A DNA stretch of 64,000 nt from an uncultured Bacteroidales bacterium (GCA_902801485.1 CADCIP010000001.1:102421-166420); one strand, 5' to 3'. Shown: positions 32,006-42,469, counted from the first letter of the stretch. Notes: generated from the sequence alone by a model not told the origin. Numbers and translations: made by a program.

Positions 32006-33271
32006 ATGGCCATAAACCTTTTCCCTCCCAAAAAAATGCAGGCCGAAGTGATTCTTCCAGCCAGCAAAAGCATCAGCAACAGGGCTCTTATCATACACGC
32101 GCTGGCAAGTGGCGGTAGAGTAAGAAAAGAGCAACTGGGAACGGTGCTTAGGAACATCTCGGACTGCGATGACACATTTGTGATGGTTCGCGACCTTAGT
32201 GAAATGCCTGATACCATAGACATTATGCCGGCTGGGACGGCTATGCGCTTCCTGACGGCTTACCTGAGCGTGACACCTGGCACGCACATCATTACAGGAA
32301 CGGAGCGTATGCGCCACCGTCCCATAGGGATTCTGGTTGATGCCCTCAGACAGTTGGGTGCCCAAGTGGAATATGCCGGCGAGGAGGGTTTCCCACCCCT
32401 GCGCATCACAGGGGACAGGCACAAAGGCGGGCGTTTGGAACTGCCTGGCAATGTGAGCAGTCAGTACATCAGCGCCCTGCTGATGATAGGTCCCGTAATG
32501 GGGGAGGGGCTCATGCTGTCGCTAACAGGGAATGTGGTAAGCAGGCCTTACATAGAGATGACGCTGAGCATTATGCGCGACTTTGGCGCTAAAGCTGTAT
32601 GGACATCGGACCACGAACTGAAGGTGATGCCTGGCGGCTATCAAACTATACCTTATCTTATAGAGAATGACTGGAGTGCCAGCAGCTACTGGTACCAGAT
32701 GATGGCGCTGACGGAGGATAAGGCTCCCTGCATGGTGTTGCCTGCGCTCTTTGCCAAGAGTCTGCAAGGGGACTCGGCTATCAGCCAAATATTCCGCCCG
32801 TTGGGCATAGAAACCACCTTCGAGAAAGATGCGGAAGGTGTGGAGCGCGTAAGACTCTCGCGTAGCGGAACTCCCTGCAGCAGCATGGATTACGACTTTG
32901 TGAACCAGCCCGATCTGGCTCAGACCCTTGTGGTTACCTGCGTCATGTTGGGGATTCCATTCCGCTTTACGGGCTTGCAGAGTCTGAAGATAAAAGAGAC
33001 AGACCGCATCCGTGCCTTACGAACGGAGCTGCGCAAATTAGGCTATGACATTCAGGAACAGGACGACAGCATCCTTTACTGGAACGGCGAACGCTGCGAG
33101 GCTCAGGAAAACCCATCCATTGATACCTACGAGGATCACCGTATGGCTATGGCCTTTGCCCCTTGCGCCATGAAGTTGGGCAGCCTGCGCATCAACAACC
33201 CCGAGGTGGTAAGCAAAAGCTATCCTGCCTTCTGGGAAGACCTGAAAAAAGTTGGTTTTAAGATATGCTGA
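32006..33271 (+). CDS. aroA: 3-phosphoshikimate 1-carboxyvinyltransferase (EPSP synthase)
   Basis: A 421-residue cytosolic enzyme joining shikimate-3-phosphate and phosphoenolpyruvate in aromatic amino acid synthesis. Family signatures seen: PASKSISNRALII near the N-terminus (shikimate phosphate binding), MPAGTAMRFLTAYL in place of the usual NAGTAxRFL, GNVSSQYISALLM, SLKIKETDRIRALRTEL and the C-terminal DTYEDHRMAMAFAP. Length is normal. The N-terminal 'GNSGT'-type motif is altered to AGT, as in other Bacteroidota. The next gene overlaps it by 7 bp. Confidence 0.96.
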   Translation: MAINLFPPKKMQAEVILPASKSISNRALIIHALASGGRVRKEQLGTVLRNISDCDDTFVMVRDLSEMPDTIDIMPAGTAMRFLTAYLSVTPGTHIITGTERMRHRPIGILVDALRQLGAQVEYAGEEGFPPLRITGDRHKGGRLELPGNVSSQYISALLMIGPVMGEGLMLSLTGNVVSRPYIEMTLSIMRDFGAKAVWTSDHELKVMPGGYQTIPYLIENDWSASSYWYQMMALTEDKAPCMVLPALFAKSLQGDSAISQIFRPLGIETTFEKDAEGVERVRLSRSGTPCSSMDYDFVNQPDLAQTLVVTCVMLGIPFRFTGLQSLKIKETDRIRALRTELRKLGYDIQEQDDSILYWNGERCEAQENPSIDTYEDHRMAMAFAPCAMKLGSLRINNPEVVSKSYPAFWEDLKKVGFKIC

Positions 33272-33669
33272 TAGTACTCTACATGTTAATCGCCCTCGCG
33301 GTGTTAGGCCTAATAGCCGGCATCGTCAGTTGGTGGCATTACAGGCACGCTCCCAAGGAGGAGCCTATAGTAAACCCTGCCGATATGGAGTGTTGCGGCC
33401 AACATGAGGTGTGCGAGAAGGAGAGCCTTTTGGCCGCCATCAGCAAACAGATAGAATACTACGATGATGAGGAACTGGACCGTTTTAAGGGTCGCAGTGG
33501 AGATGAATATACTGAGGAGGAAACAGAGGAATTCCGCAATGTGCTGTACACCATGCGCTCGGAAGAGGTGGCAGGATGGGTGCGCAGTCTGCAACTCAGG
33601 CAAGTGAATCTGCCTGACGATGTAAAAGATGAGGTGTTCCTGATAGTGGGAGAGAGAAGGTTTTTTTAA
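33265..33669 (+). CDS. small single-span membrane protein, conserved beside aroA
   Basis: A 134-residue protein with one N-terminal transmembrane segment (about 2-24) and an acidic cytosolic part. A short Cys cluster ECCGQHEVCEK at about residues 42-52 could bind metal. The rest is helical and Glu-rich, ending in VFLIVGERRFF. Its start overlaps the aroA stop, so translation is probably coupled. I do not know a function. It is followed by an A-rich spacer before the uronate operon. Confidence 0.75.
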   Translation: MLIVLYMLIALAVLGLIAGIVSWWHYRHAPKEEPIVNPADMECCGQHEVCEKESLLAAISKQIEYYDDEELDRFKGRSGDEYTEEETEEFRNVLYTMRSEEVAGWVRSLQLRQVNLPDDVKDEVFLIVGERRFF

Positions 33670-33718
33670 ACGAAAACGAAAACAAAAACAAACAACTTGA
33701 TAACTAACAAATAACAAC

Positions 33719-34513
33719 ATGATTGATTTTTCTTTAACTGGTAAGGTGGCGCTGGTAACAGGTGCTGCGCACGGAATAGGCTTCTCGATGGCTGAGGCCT
33801 TAGGAGAAGCAGGAGCCAAAGTGGTGTTCAACAGTCGCAACCAAGAGCATGTGGATAAAGCGTTGGCTGCCTTCAAGGAGAAAGGCATTGAGGCGCACGG
33901 CTTTGTATGCGACGTGAACGACGAGGCTCAGGTAAAGGCAATGATTGAGAAGATAGAGAAGGAAGTGGGAACGGTGGATATTCTGGTAAACAATGCCGGC
34001 ATCATTCGCAGGATTCCCATGCACGAGATGGAATTAGAAGAATTCCGACTGGTGGTGGATACAGACCTTACGGCTCCCTTCATTGTATCAAAAGCGGTGA
34101 TTCCCGGTATGATTAGAAAGGGACACGGCAAGATTATCAACATCTGCTCCATGATGAGCGAGCTGGGTCGCGAGACCGTTTCTGCCTACGCTGCTGCCAA
34201 GGGCGGACTGAAGATGCTGACACGCAACATCGCCTCGGAATACGGCGAATACAACATCCAATGCAACGGTATCGGACCGGGCTATATGGCTACATCGCAG
34301 ACCGCTCCATTGCGTGAGCCACAGCCCGATGGGAGCCGACATCCGTTTGACTCATTCATTGTTTCCAAGACACCCGCTGCCCGCTGGGGAACACCTGAAG
34401 ACCTGAAAGGCCCCGTTGTATTCCTTGCCTCTGACGCTTCGAACTTTGTGAACGGACATATCCTGTACGTGGATGGCGGCATCCTTGCCTACATAGGAAA
34501 ACAACCTAAGTAA
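33719..34513 (+). CDS. kduD: SDR dehydrogenase, KduD/gluconate 5-dehydrogenase type
   Basis: A 264-residue short-chain dehydrogenase: cofactor loop TGAAHGIG (14-21), NNAG (91-94), catalytic Ser144, Tyr157 and Lys161 (SAYAAAKGG), and a C-terminal VNGHILYVDGG. The family includes gluconate 5-dehydrogenase (IdnO) and 2-dehydro-3-deoxy-D-gluconate 5-dehydrogenase (KduD). Because kduI follows two genes later with an intervening transporter, KduD (the step after KduI in unsaturated uronate breakdown) is the more likely role; sequence alone does not separate the two. First gene of a tight operon (1 bp gap to the next gene). Confidence 0.85.
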   Translation: MIDFSLTGKVALVTGAAHGIGFSMAEALGEAGAKVVFNSRNQEHVDKALAAFKEKGIEAHGFVCDVNDEAQVKAMIEKIEKEVGTVDILVNNAGIIRRIPMHEMELEEFRLVVDTDLTAPFIVSKAVIPGMIRKGHGKIINICSMMSELGRETVSAYAAAKGGLKMLTRNIASEYGEYNIQCNGIGPGYMATSQTAPLREPQPDGSRHPFDSFIVSKTPAARWGTPEDLKGPVVFLASDASNFVNGHILYVDGGILAYIGKQPK

Positions 34514-34514
34514 T

Positions 34515-35867
34515 ATGGAAAACTGGTTCTCATACATCATAAGTCTGGGCGCAGCCGTTATGATGCCCATCATTTTTACGTTGCTGGGACTGCTGCTGCG
34601 CATCAAGCCAGGAAAGGCGCTACTATCGGGTCTGTACGTAGGCGTAGGATTTGTGGGCCTTTCCGTAGTGACAGGCTTGCTGACAAGCGCGCTGGGTCCA
34701 GCCTTGGAGACCGTTGTGGGTGTGTACGACCTGCAACTGGGCATCTTTGATATGGGTTGGCCGGCAGCTGCTTCTGTAGCCTACAACACGGCAGTAGGGG
34801 CCTTTATCATCCCCGTCTGTCTGGCCATTAATGTGCTGATGCTGCTCACTCGTACTACACGTACTGTGAACATCGACCTGTGGAACTACTGGCATTTTGC
34901 CTTCTTAGGTTCCATTGTCTATTTTACTACGGACAATCTGGCCCTTGGATTCAGTGCTGCCATCTTCTGCTACATGCTGACGCTGATTATGGCCGACCGT
35001 ACGGCAGAGGATTTTCAGAAGTATTACGACGGGATGGAAGGAATCTCTATCCCCCAGCCTTTCTGTCAGGGATTTGTTCCGTTTGCCGTTGTTGTAAACA
35101 AGTTGCTCGACTTCATTCCAGGCTTCAGCAAATTGGACATTGACGCAGAAGGAATGAAGAAGAAGTTCGGCATTCTGGGCGAACCGCTGTTCTTAGGTGT
35201 GATAGTGGGTTGCGGCATAGGTCTGCTGGCCAGATACGATGTGAAGGACATCTTGGTTCTGGGTGTGAAAATGGGTGCCGTAATGGAATTGATACCTCGC
35301 ATTACCCGCCTGTTTATCGACGGCCTTATTCCCATCTCTGATGCTACCAAGAAGATGATTTCCAGCAAGTTTGGCGACAAGGTAAAGCTGCACATAGGCA
35401 TGAGTCCGGCCTTGGTGATTGGTCATCCCACTACGCTGGTTGTTTCTCTGCTGCTCATTCCCGTTGTGCTGCTGCTTTCGGTAGTACTGCCAGGCAACAA
35501 GTTCCTGCCCTTGGCATCCCTGGCCGGTATGTTCTACCTGTTTCCCGTTGTGCTGCCTATTACAAAGGGTAATGTGGTGAAAACCTTCATTATAGGACTG
35601 GTAGCGCTGGTATGTGGTCTGTACTTTGTTACCAACATTGCCGACGCCTTCACAATGGCAGCCAATTCTGTTGCTGCCTTACACCCAGAGGATGCCTCAG
35701 TACGCATTCCTGAAGGTTTTAGCGCAGGTGCAGCACTCGACTTTGCCTCCAGCCTTATGTGCTGGGTATGGTATCATGTATTTGTGGGCAATAAGTTCTT
35801 TGCTTTTGCCGCAGGGTTGCTGATGGCATATCTACTCGTTTGGAATAGAAAGAAAAGTGAAAAGTGA
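34515..35867 (+). CDS. orphan PTS-type EIIC permease, galactitol family
   Basis: A 450-residue membrane protein with about 10-12 hydrophobic segments, in the GatC/SgcC (galactitol EIIC) family: [20 protein letters not shown] start, and the GxxLDF-like '[29 protein letters not shown]' loop, then GHPTT. No EIIA or EIIB domain or gene is present nearby, and Bacteroidota generally lack a full sugar PTS. It probably works as a secondary transporter for a uronate or its derivative, judged from its place between kduD and kduI. It overlaps no neighbour and starts 1 bp after the kduD stop. Confidence 0.85.
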   Translation: MENWFSYIISLGAAVMMPIIFTLLGLLLRIKPGKALLSGLYVGVGFVGLSVVTGLLTSALGPALETVVGVYDLQLGIFDMGWPAAASVAYNTAVGAFIIPVCLAINVLMLLTRTTRTVNIDLWNYWHFAFLGSIVYFTTDNLALGFSAAIFCYMLTLIMADRTAEDFQKYYDGMEGISIPQPFCQGFVPFAVVVNKLLDFIPGFSKLDIDAEGMKKKFGILGEPLFLGVIVGCGIGLLARYDVKDILVLGVKMGAVMELIPRITRLFIDGLIPISDATKKMISSKFGDKVKLHIGMSPALVIGHPTTLVVSLLLIPVVLLLSVVLPGNKFLPLASLAGMFYLFPVVLPITKGNVVKTFIIGLVALVCGLYFVTNIADAFTMAANSVAALHPEDASVRIPEGFSAGAALDFASSLMCWVWYHVFVGNKFFAFAAGLLMAYLLVWNRKKSEK

Positions 35868-35887
35868 AAAATAAAAGAATGAATAAT

Positions 35888-36820
35888 ATGAAAAAGACTT
35901 TAATAACAGGATTGCTTTTGACATCCACTATGCTTATGGCACAGAATCATACTAATTATGAATTGCGTTACCCCACTCATCCCGAGGATGTTCGCACATA
36001 CGACACAAATCGCCTTAGGAAGGCTTTTGCTATTGAGAAAGTATTCTCAGCTGACGAGATAAACATTGTTTATACCATGCACGACCGCTTTATCGTTGGC
36101 GGTGCTATGCCCGTAAACAACAAAGCCCTACAGTTGGAGACCTTTGAGTACCTGAAGGCTCCCAACTTTCTGTCAAGAAGAGAAATAGGAATCATCAATG
36201 TAGGCGGAACAGGTACTGTTACCGTTAAAGAGGGCAGTAAAGAAAAGACATACGAGTTGAAATACAAGGAGGCCCTGTATGTAGGCAGCGGGAAGCATGA
36301 GGTTTACTTCGCATCCAACGACCCCAGTCAGCCTGCACACTTCTACTTTAACTCAGCAACTGCTCACACCTCTTACCCTGCCCGCAAAGTTACTTTGGAA
36401 GACTTGCGTAAGAAAGGTTGCTACATAGAGGCTGGCTCCATGGAGGAAAGCAATGCGCGCGTTATCAACCAGTTGATTGTAGCCAAGAGTATGGACAACC
36501 AGATTTGCCAGTTGCAAATGGGAATGACCGAGCTGAAACCCGGTAGTGTCTGGAACACAATGCCAGCCCACACACATTCGCGCAGAATGGAGGCTTATTT
36601 CTACTTTAATGTTCCTGAGAAACAGGCAGTCTGTCACTTTATGGGCGAGCCCAAGGAAACACGTCCCATTTGGCTGCATAACGAACAAGCTGTCATTTCG
36701 CCGGAATGGAGCATTCATGCAGGAGCCGGCACCAGCAACTACATCTTCATTTGGGGTATGGCCGGAGAGAATCTGGACTACAATGACATGGACAAATTCG
36801 GACCAACAGACCTGAAATAA
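35888..36820 (+). CDS. kduI: 5-dehydro-4-deoxy-D-glucuronate isomerase with a signal peptide
   Basis: A 310-residue cupin enzyme converting 5-keto-4-deoxyuronate to 3-deoxy-D-glycero-2,5-hexodiulosonate, the substrate of KduD. The body from [15 protein letters not shown] is full-length KduI, with the metal ligands His, His and Glu in [14 protein letters not shown] and the last His in WSIHAGAG. Unlike usual cytosolic KduI, residues 1-19 ([19 protein letters not shown]) look like a cleavable signal peptide. Possible starts are GTG 35864, ATG 35879 and ATG 35888; the last gives the cleanest signal sequence. Confidence 0.9.
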   Translation: MKKTLITGLLLTSTMLMAQNHTNYELRYPTHPEDVRTYDTNRLRKAFAIEKVFSADEINIVYTMHDRFIVGGAMPVNNKALQLETFEYLKAPNFLSRREIGIINVGGTGTVTVKEGSKEKTYELKYKEALYVGSGKHEVYFASNDPSQPAHFYFNSATAHTSYPARKVTLEDLRKKGCYIEAGSMEESNARVINQLIVAKSMDNQICQLQMGMTELKPGSVWNTMPAHTHSRRMEAYFYFNVPEKQAVCHFMGEPKETRPIWLHNEQAVISPEWSIHAGAGTSNYIFIWGMAGENLDYNDMDKFGPTDLK

Positions 36821-36867
36821 GAGCTTCAATACAATAAAATGCATCGCGCGCACGTTATTAAAAATAC

Positions 36868-39804
36868 ATGGAAAAGAGACAATTCACACAAAACAGCATA
36901 AGCATGGGGATACTCATGCTCATGCTGCTTTGTGTCATTTCTGCTTGCTCCATAAAGAAAAATACGCCTACCACCCGTTTCTATCACGCTATGACAGCCC
37001 ACTTCAACACATTGTACAATGGAGAAGTGGCTTATTTGGACGGTGAGGAAGCACAGATGAAATCGCATCAAGATGATTACAACCGGATGCTTCCCATGTA
37101 CATCAGTACAAATAAGACAACAGCAGGTGTAGGAAAGAGTAACTACGAAACAACCATCACCAAGTGCGAGAAAGCCATCAAGCTGCACAGCATGAAGAAA
37201 CGTCCTACGGTGAAGCCAAGTCAAAAGAAGGACGAGAAAATGAAGGCTTTTTTAGCCCGCAAGGAATTTAACCCCTACATGTACCATGCTTGGCTGATGA
37301 TGGCTGAAGCACAATTCCAGAAAGGCGAATTCATCGAAGCGGCCAGCACATACAACTACATTATCCGTCTTTATCAGGCACAGCCCGATATTGCCAGCAT
37401 CGCCAAAGCCAAATTGGCCAGATGTTATGTGGCCTTGGACTGGGCATACGATGCCGAAGATGTAATTAACAAGATGAAACGCGACAGTATCGGACGCGAA
37501 GGTCAGCAAGAACTGACCAACACAATGGCTGCATATCAGATTCTAATCGGCCAGTACGAAGAAGCCATTCCCTACCTGAAAAACACCATCAAAAATGTTA
37601 AGCGGAAGCAGAAAAGAACTCGTCTGAACTACCTGTTGGGACAGCTATATCAACAGACAGGACAAAATGAGGAGGCTTACAAAGCCTATGCCAAGGTAAT
37701 GCGTGCCAACCCTCCATACGAGATGGCCTTCAGCGCCCGTATCGCACAGACGGAGGTCATGCCTCGCGATAAATTCAACCAAATGGTATCGTTGCTGAAA
37801 AGAATGGCAAAAAGCGATAAGAATAAGGACTACCTGGACAAGGTTTATTATGCTCTTGGCAATATATATATGGGAGTAAACGATACTACACACTGTATCT
37901 ATGCTTGGGAAAAAGGCGTTAAGGACGCAACAAAGAATGGACCGGACAAAGCTATGCTGCTGCTGAAACTGAGTAACCTGTACTGGGAAATGGAGAAGTA
38001 CATTGATGCAGCCCGTACATATAAAGCCTGTGTTGGCATTTTGGACAAAGAACACGAAGAATACAAGGAAACTGAGCGTAGAAGTAAGATTCTAACCGAA
38101 CTTGAGCCTCATCTGAGTGCAGTAAAACTGCAAGACAGCCTGCAGGCCCTGGCAAAAATGCCCGAGGCAGAATACCTGGCTGCCATAGACCGTGTAATCG
38201 AGCAACTGAAAAAAGAAGAGAAAGAAGCAGAGAAGAAAGCAGCTCAGAACGGCACCAACGCAAACGGGCAAAAACCTGCAGCCAACGGCCAGCAACTACA
38301 GAACAACAAATCTATAGCCGCTAACACAGGAACAGGCGGGAACCAGCAACAGGGCCCCTGGTATTTCTACAATCCCACAACAATGAAGCGCGGTATTGAA
38401 GAATTCCAACGCAGATGGGGACAGCGTAAAAACGAGGACCTATGGCGTATCAGCAACAAAGCTTCGTATGCTGCCGCTACAGGAAATAACGATATGGAAT
38501 TCAGCCAAGTGGAAGGAGGTGATGATGAAAGTTTATACGGTTCTTTAGAATCCGACTCTACTTTATCTGCTGACCGAGCCAAGAAAGATTCTTTGGAAAA
38601 CGATCCTCATCACAGGGAATACTATCTAAAGCAGATTCCGTTTACAGAGGAACAGATGGAGGCTTCTAACCAAATCCTTAGCGACGGTCTTTACAATGCG
38701 GGCATTCTGGAACAGGAGAAATTAGAGAACTGGCTCCTGGCAGAGGAAACTATGCAGCGTGTACTTTCCGACTTCCCCGAACGTGACGGAATAGACAACA
38801 TATACTACCACTTGTTCCTTTTGTACGGCAGATTAGGAAATTCCGAGAAGGCGGATTATTACAGGGCCCTGTTGATGGAACAGTTTGCAGAAACCAAACT
38901 GGCAGTTCTTTTGGCTAACCCCAATTACGAGATGATAGCACGCGACGGGAAACACGTGGAGGACTCTGTTTATGCAGCCTCGTATGCTGCTTATCAGGAA
39001 GATAAATACAGCGAGGTGGAAAAGAACTACCAGTTCAGCACCGAGAACTTCCCCGAAGGACAGAACCGTGCCCGTATGATGTTTATACGTGCCATGAGCC
39101 AACTATACGGAGGAGAACGAGACAGCTTCCTGGTAACCCTGAAAGAGGTGATACAGAAATACCCCAAGGAGGAGGTAACAGAATTAGCCAATGCCATTGT
39201 GAAGGGTCTGAATGAAGGACGACTATTGATGGACGACCGCTATGATGCCAGCAGTATCTGGAGCAGAAGAACGCGTCAGGCCTCGGGCGACAGCACAGAA
39301 GTGGTTCCAGAACTGAAGGATGACCGCTACGGCAACTTTGTCTTCGTACTGGCATACCCCACCAACAGCTTGGACGAGAATCAGTTGCTTTTTGAGGTTG
39401 CCCGTTACAACTTTACCTCTTATATGGTAAGAAACTTTGATATTGAAATTCAGGAGAAGCAGGGTATCACTATGATGTGCGTGAAAGGTTTTCTCTCTTA
39501 TGACGAGGTACACTCTTATGCACAAACCCTCTATGCCGACAAGCACATGAATACACTCTTGGAAGGCATCAGAACATTGCTGATATCAGAAGACAACCTG
39601 AAGTTGATTGGTACGGAATTCAGTTTCGACGATTACAAAGCCTTCTACGAAGAAACATTTGCACCTATGGATATTCCTGAAGACCTTCAGATAGACGAAC
39701 CTACTAACCTGAAGATTATTGATCCCGACGATTACGTACCTGAAGAGAAGAAGGAAGGCGAAGAAGAGGAAGAGGTGGAAGATGATTTTCCATGGGGATT
39801 CTGA
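36868..39804 (+). CDS. porW: TPR lipoprotein, SprE/PorW homologue
   Basis: A 978-residue protein with a lipoprotein signal (lipobox ISAC, Cys27). It is built largely of TPR-like helical pairs (for example HAWLMMAEAQFQKGEFIEAASTYNYI, LNYLLGQLYQQTGQNEEAYKAY), with a low-complexity Asn/Gln-rich linker near residues 460-500 and an acidic tail EGEEEEEVEDDFPWGF. Length and layout match SprE of gliding Flavobacterium and PorW of Porphyromonas, an outer-membrane lipoprotein required for type IX secretion. It is followed by porX, its known functional partner. Homologues also occur in Bacteroidota without a full T9SS, so secretion by this route is not shown here. Confidence 0.85.
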   Translation: MEKRQFTQNSISMGILMLMLLCVISACSIKKNTPTTRFYHAMTAHFNTLYNGEVAYLDGEEAQMKSHQDDYNRMLPMYISTNKTTAGVGKSNYETTITKCEKAIKLHSMKKRPTVKPSQKKDEKMKAFLARKEFNPYMYHAWLMMAEAQFQKGEFIEAASTYNYIIRLYQAQPDIASIAKAKLARCYVALDWAYDAEDVINKMKRDSIGREGQQELTNTMAAYQILIGQYEEAIPYLKNTIKNVKRKQKRTRLNYLLGQLYQQTGQNEEAYKAYAKVMRANPPYEMAFSARIAQTEVMPRDKFNQMVSLLKRMAKSDKNKDYLDKVYYALGNIYMGVNDTTHCIYAWEKGVKDATKNGPDKAMLLLKLSNLYWEMEKYIDAARTYKACVGILDKEHEEYKETERRSKILTELEPHLSAVKLQDSLQALAKMPEAEYLAAIDRVIEQLKKEEKEAEKKAAQNGTNANGQKPAANGQQLQNNKSIAANTGTGGNQQQGPWYFYNPTTMKRGIEEFQRRWGQRKNEDLWRISNKASYAAATGNNDMEFSQVEGGDDESLYGSLESDSTLSADRAKKDSLENDPHHREYYLKQIPFTEEQMEASNQILSDGLYNAGILEQEKLENWLLAEETMQRVLSDFPERDGIDNIYYHLFLLYGRLGNSEKADYYRALLMEQFAETKLAVLLANPNYEMIARDGKHVEDSVYAASYAAYQEDKYSEVEKNYQFSTENFPEGQNRARMMFIRAMSQLYGGERDSFLVTLKEVIQKYPKEEVTELANAIVKGLNEGRLLMDDRYDASSIWSRRTRQASGDSTEVVPELKDDRYGNFVFVLAYPTNSLDENQLLFEVARYNFTSYMVRNFDIEIQEKQGITMMCVKGFLSYDEVHSYAQTLYADKHMNTLLEGIRTLLISEDNLKLIGTEFSFDDYKAFYEETFAPMDIPEDLQIDEPTNLKIIDPDDYVPEEKKEGEEEEEVEDDFPWGF

Positions 39805-39829
39805 TAATTAATAATTCATAATTGACAAT

Positions 39830-41380
39830 ATGGCTGCATACAAACTGCTTTGGGTAGATGATGAGATAGAATTATTGAAGGCGCATATCCTGTATCTGGA
39901 GAAAAAGGGATATGGGGTGGAAACTGTTACAAATGGCTACGATGCGTTGGATCGCTGTGCAGAGGAAACCTTCGACCTTATCCTGTTGGACGAGAACATG
40001 CCTGGTTTGAGCGGTTTGGAAACCCTTAACCGGATTAAGGAACAGACACCCAGCACACCTGTGGTAATGGTCACCAAGAGCGAGGAGGAAAACATCATGG
40101 AGCAAGCCATCGGTGCCAAGATTGCCGACTACCTTATCAAACCCGTGAACCCGACCCAGATTCTGCTGACACTGAAGAAAAACATTCATCAGAAGGAAAT
40201 TGTTACGGAACAGCAGACAACAGCCTATCAGCAAGATTTTGGGAAGATTGGTATGCAAATCAACGATTCTCTCTCACTGGAGGAATGGATAGAAGTTTAC
40301 AAACGTCTTACCTATTGGGAGTTGCAATTATCCGAAACAGACAGTGCCATGAAGGAGATGCTGAATATGCAGCGTTCTGAAGCTAACAGGGAATTTACCA
40401 AGTTCATACGAAAGAACTATACCAAATGGATGTCCCAACCGGATAATCGGCCTGTGATGAGCCCGGACATCTTTAAACATAGTATATTCCCCCATTTGAA
40501 TAACGAAGAAAAGGTCTTCCTTGTGGTAATAGATAATTTCCGCTATGACCAGTGGCGTATGCTATACAACGAGATTGCCGACCTGTTTAATATCGAAGAG
40601 AATCTTTATTGTAGCATCCTTCCTACGGCAACCCAATACGCCAGGAATGCCATCTTCAGCGGTCTGATGCCCGATGTTATAGAACGTATGTTCCCTGACT
40701 TATGGGTTGACGAAGACAGCGAAGAGGGCAAGAACCTTAACGAGGCTCCGTTGGTGCAGACGCAGTTCGACCGTTACAGGCGCAAGAACACATTCAGCTA
40801 TCACAAAATCAACGACTCTCAGGCAGCAGAGAAACTGGTGCAGCAGATGCCGCAGTTGCAGAGGTATGACCTGAATGTGGTGGTGATGAACTTCATAGAT
40901 ATGCTCAGCCACGCACGTACCGAGAGTAGAATGGTACGCGAACTGGCGAGCAACGAGGCTGCTTACCGCAGCATTACACAAAGTTGGTTCCGACACTCGC
41001 CCGTAGGAGACCTTTTCCGCTATCTGGCTTCCAGCGACTACACAATAGTTCTGACCACAGACCACGGAAGTATTCGTTGTTATAACCCCATAAAGGTAGT
41101 AGGCGACAAGAACACCAATACAAACTTACGCTATAAATTAGGCAAGAACCTCAGCTACAACCAGAAAGAAGTATTTGAGATTAAGGAGCCTCATCAAGTG
41201 GGACTGCCCAGACCCAATCTTAGCACCACCTACATCTTTGCGACAGGCGATGACTTCTTTGCCTATCCAAACAACTATAACTACTACGTACAATATTATA
41301 AAGACACCTTCCAGCACGGAGGCATCAGCATGGAGGAAATGCTGATTCCGCTCATTACCCTGCGTGGAAAGAAGAGATAA
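39830..41380 (+). CDS. porX: PorX-type response regulator with PglZ phosphatase domain
   Basis: A 516-residue protein: an N-terminal receiver domain (KLLWVDDE acidic pocket, phospho-acceptor Asp in [10 protein letters not shown], Lys in LIKPVNP), a helical linker, and a C-terminal alkaline-phosphatase-superfamily PglZ domain ([55 protein letters not shown]). PorX regulates type IX secretion and, in Porphyromonas, cleaves oligonucleotide signals. The neighbour upstream is the PorW/SprE homologue, the arrangement expected for a shared system. Confidence 0.92.
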   Translation: MAAYKLLWVDDEIELLKAHILYLEKKGYGVETVTNGYDALDRCAEETFDLILLDENMPGLSGLETLNRIKEQTPSTPVVMVTKSEEENIMEQAIGAKIADYLIKPVNPTQILLTLKKNIHQKEIVTEQQTTAYQQDFGKIGMQINDSLSLEEWIEVYKRLTYWELQLSETDSAMKEMLNMQRSEANREFTKFIRKNYTKWMSQPDNRPVMSPDIFKHSIFPHLNNEEKVFLVVIDNFRYDQWRMLYNEIADLFNIEENLYCSILPTATQYARNAIFSGLMPDVIERMFPDLWVDEDSEEGKNLNEAPLVQTQFDRYRRKNTFSYHKINDSQAAEKLVQQMPQLQRYDLNVVVMNFIDMLSHARTESRMVRELASNEAAYRSITQSWFRHSPVGDLFRYLASSDYTIVLTTDHGSIRCYNPIKVVGDKNTNTNLRYKLGKNLSYNQKEVFEIKEPHQVGLPRPNLSTTYIFATGDDFFAYPNNYNYYVQYYKDTFQHGGISMEEMLIPLITLRGKKR

Positions 41381-41383
41381 AAG

Positions 41384-41412
41384 CCCCTCCCCGCTCCCCC
41401 TTTGGAGGAGTG
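41384..41412. repeat. GC-rich repeat between porX and tsaE
   Basis: GCCCCTCCCCGCTCCCCCTT followed by TGGAGGAG, a copy of the family seen at 3468 and elsewhere. Confidence 0.65.
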
Positions 41413-41427
41413 CTAATTAAAAAAACT

Positions 41428-41835
41428 ATGGAGATAATATTTAAAGAAGAAGATATCAAACAGGCTGCCAAGCAGTTTGTAGAGACGATGGGAGAGAACA
41501 CCGTCTTTGCCTTTTATGGTAAGATGGGAGCAGGAAAAACCACCTTTATTAAAGCCGTTTGCGAGGAGTTGGGAGTTGCTGATACCGTAACATCACCGAC
41601 CTTTGCCATTGTAAACGAATATGAGGCAGCTGGTGGCCGCCCCATATATCATTTCGATTTCTATCGTATAAAGAAAGTGTCCGAAGCATACGACATGGGA
41701 TGTGAAGAATACTTCTATAGCGGCCATCCTTGTTTCATTGAATGGCCGGAACTGATAGAGGAAGTGCTTCCCGAGGAAACAGTTAATGTCACTATCGAGG
41801 CGCTATCCAACGGAGAAAGACGATTAGTTCTCTAA
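41428..41835 (+). CDS. tsaE: tRNA t6A ATPase subunit TsaE
   Basis: A 135-residue P-loop ATPase of the TsaBDE complex that makes N6-threonylcarbamoyladenosine on ANN-decoding tRNAs. Motifs are GKMGAGKTT (about 31-39), [13 protein letters not shown], the HFDFYR motif and FIEWPE (Walker B-like). The ATG at 41428 is chosen over GTG 41410, which is repeat-derived. Its 3' end overlaps the convergent gene by 12 bp. Confidence 0.95.
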   Translation: MEIIFKEEDIKQAAKQFVETMGENTVFAFYGKMGAGKTTFIKAVCEELGVADTVTSPTFAIVNEYEAAGGRPIYHFDFYRIKKVSEAYDMGCEEYFYSGHPCFIEWPELIEEVLPEETVNVTIEALSNGERRLVL

Positions 41836-42147
41836 GGATTCGCCGTACTCCAGTTCGCCGTCAACCACCCAGCGGAGATCTTCAGGGTCGAAGTCACCCA
41901 TTTTCTCCTTCCTGGCTTTCTTGGCAATGTATTCGGCTACGGCATCAATATCGATGTCCACTTCGTCTTCGCTCTCTGTTTTCTCAAGCAAATCCACATA
42001 ATACTCACCTATCACATCCAGAAAATAGTAAAGGTCGTCCTCCGTGAACTTCTCCTTTACATCCTGAGGCAAATAATTCTTGATAAATTCTACCGTCAAG
42101 CGGTCGTCCTCGGCATCAGCCAGGAAGTCATCTTCAATATTTCCCAT
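41824..42147 (-). CDS. small acidic conserved protein
   Basis: A 107-residue, very acidic protein (many Asp and Glu) with helical segments and a central [15 protein letters not shown]. It seems to be a Bacteroidota-conserved protein of unknown role. It lies 7 bp downstream of trxA on the same strand and overlaps the end of tsaE on the other strand by 12 bp. Confidence 0.7.
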   Translation of the reverse strand: MGNIEDDFLADAEDDRLTVEFIKNYLPQDVKEKFTEDDLYYFLDVIGEYYVDLLEKTESEDEVDIDIDAVAEYIAKKARKEKMGDFDPEDLRWVVDGELEYGESLEN

Positions 42148-42154
42148 AGTCTTC

Positions 42155-42469
42155 TTACAATAAGCTTTTCAGTTTCTCTTCGTAAACAGGGCGTGCAGCA
42201 GCGCCAACCACCTTATCTACCACTTCTCCACCTTTAATAAAGAATACGGTTGGAATATTGCGTACGCCAAACCGTACAGCCATATCCTCGTCTTCTTCTA
42301 CGTCACACTTGCCTATGATAGCCTGACCCTCGTAATCCTGTGCCAAAGCCTCGATAATAGGACCAACACGCTTGCAAGGGCCGCACCATGTGGCCCAAAA
42401 GTCCAAAACAATGGGTTTGCCGGTTGCAACCAGCGCTTCAAAATTGTTACTGTTGATAATCTGTGCCAT
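42155..42469 (-). CDS. trxA: thioredoxin
   Basis: A 104-residue thioredoxin with the active site WCGPC (Cys29 and Cys32) and the cis-Pro loop GVRNIPTVFF. It reduces protein disulfides in the cytosol. It lacks a signal peptide. It lies 33 bp after dnaE on the same strand and upstream of the small acidic gene, so the three may be one unit. Confidence 0.97.
   Translation of the reverse strand: MAQIINSNNFEALVATGKPIVLDFWATWCGPCKRVGPIIEALAQDYEGQAIIGKCDVEEDEDMAVRFGVRNIPTVFFIKGGEVVDKVVGAAARPVYEEKLKSLL

Noticed and set aside
34515-35867. Complete PTS system
   Set aside because: Only EIIC is present; no EIIA or EIIB sequences were found in the window.
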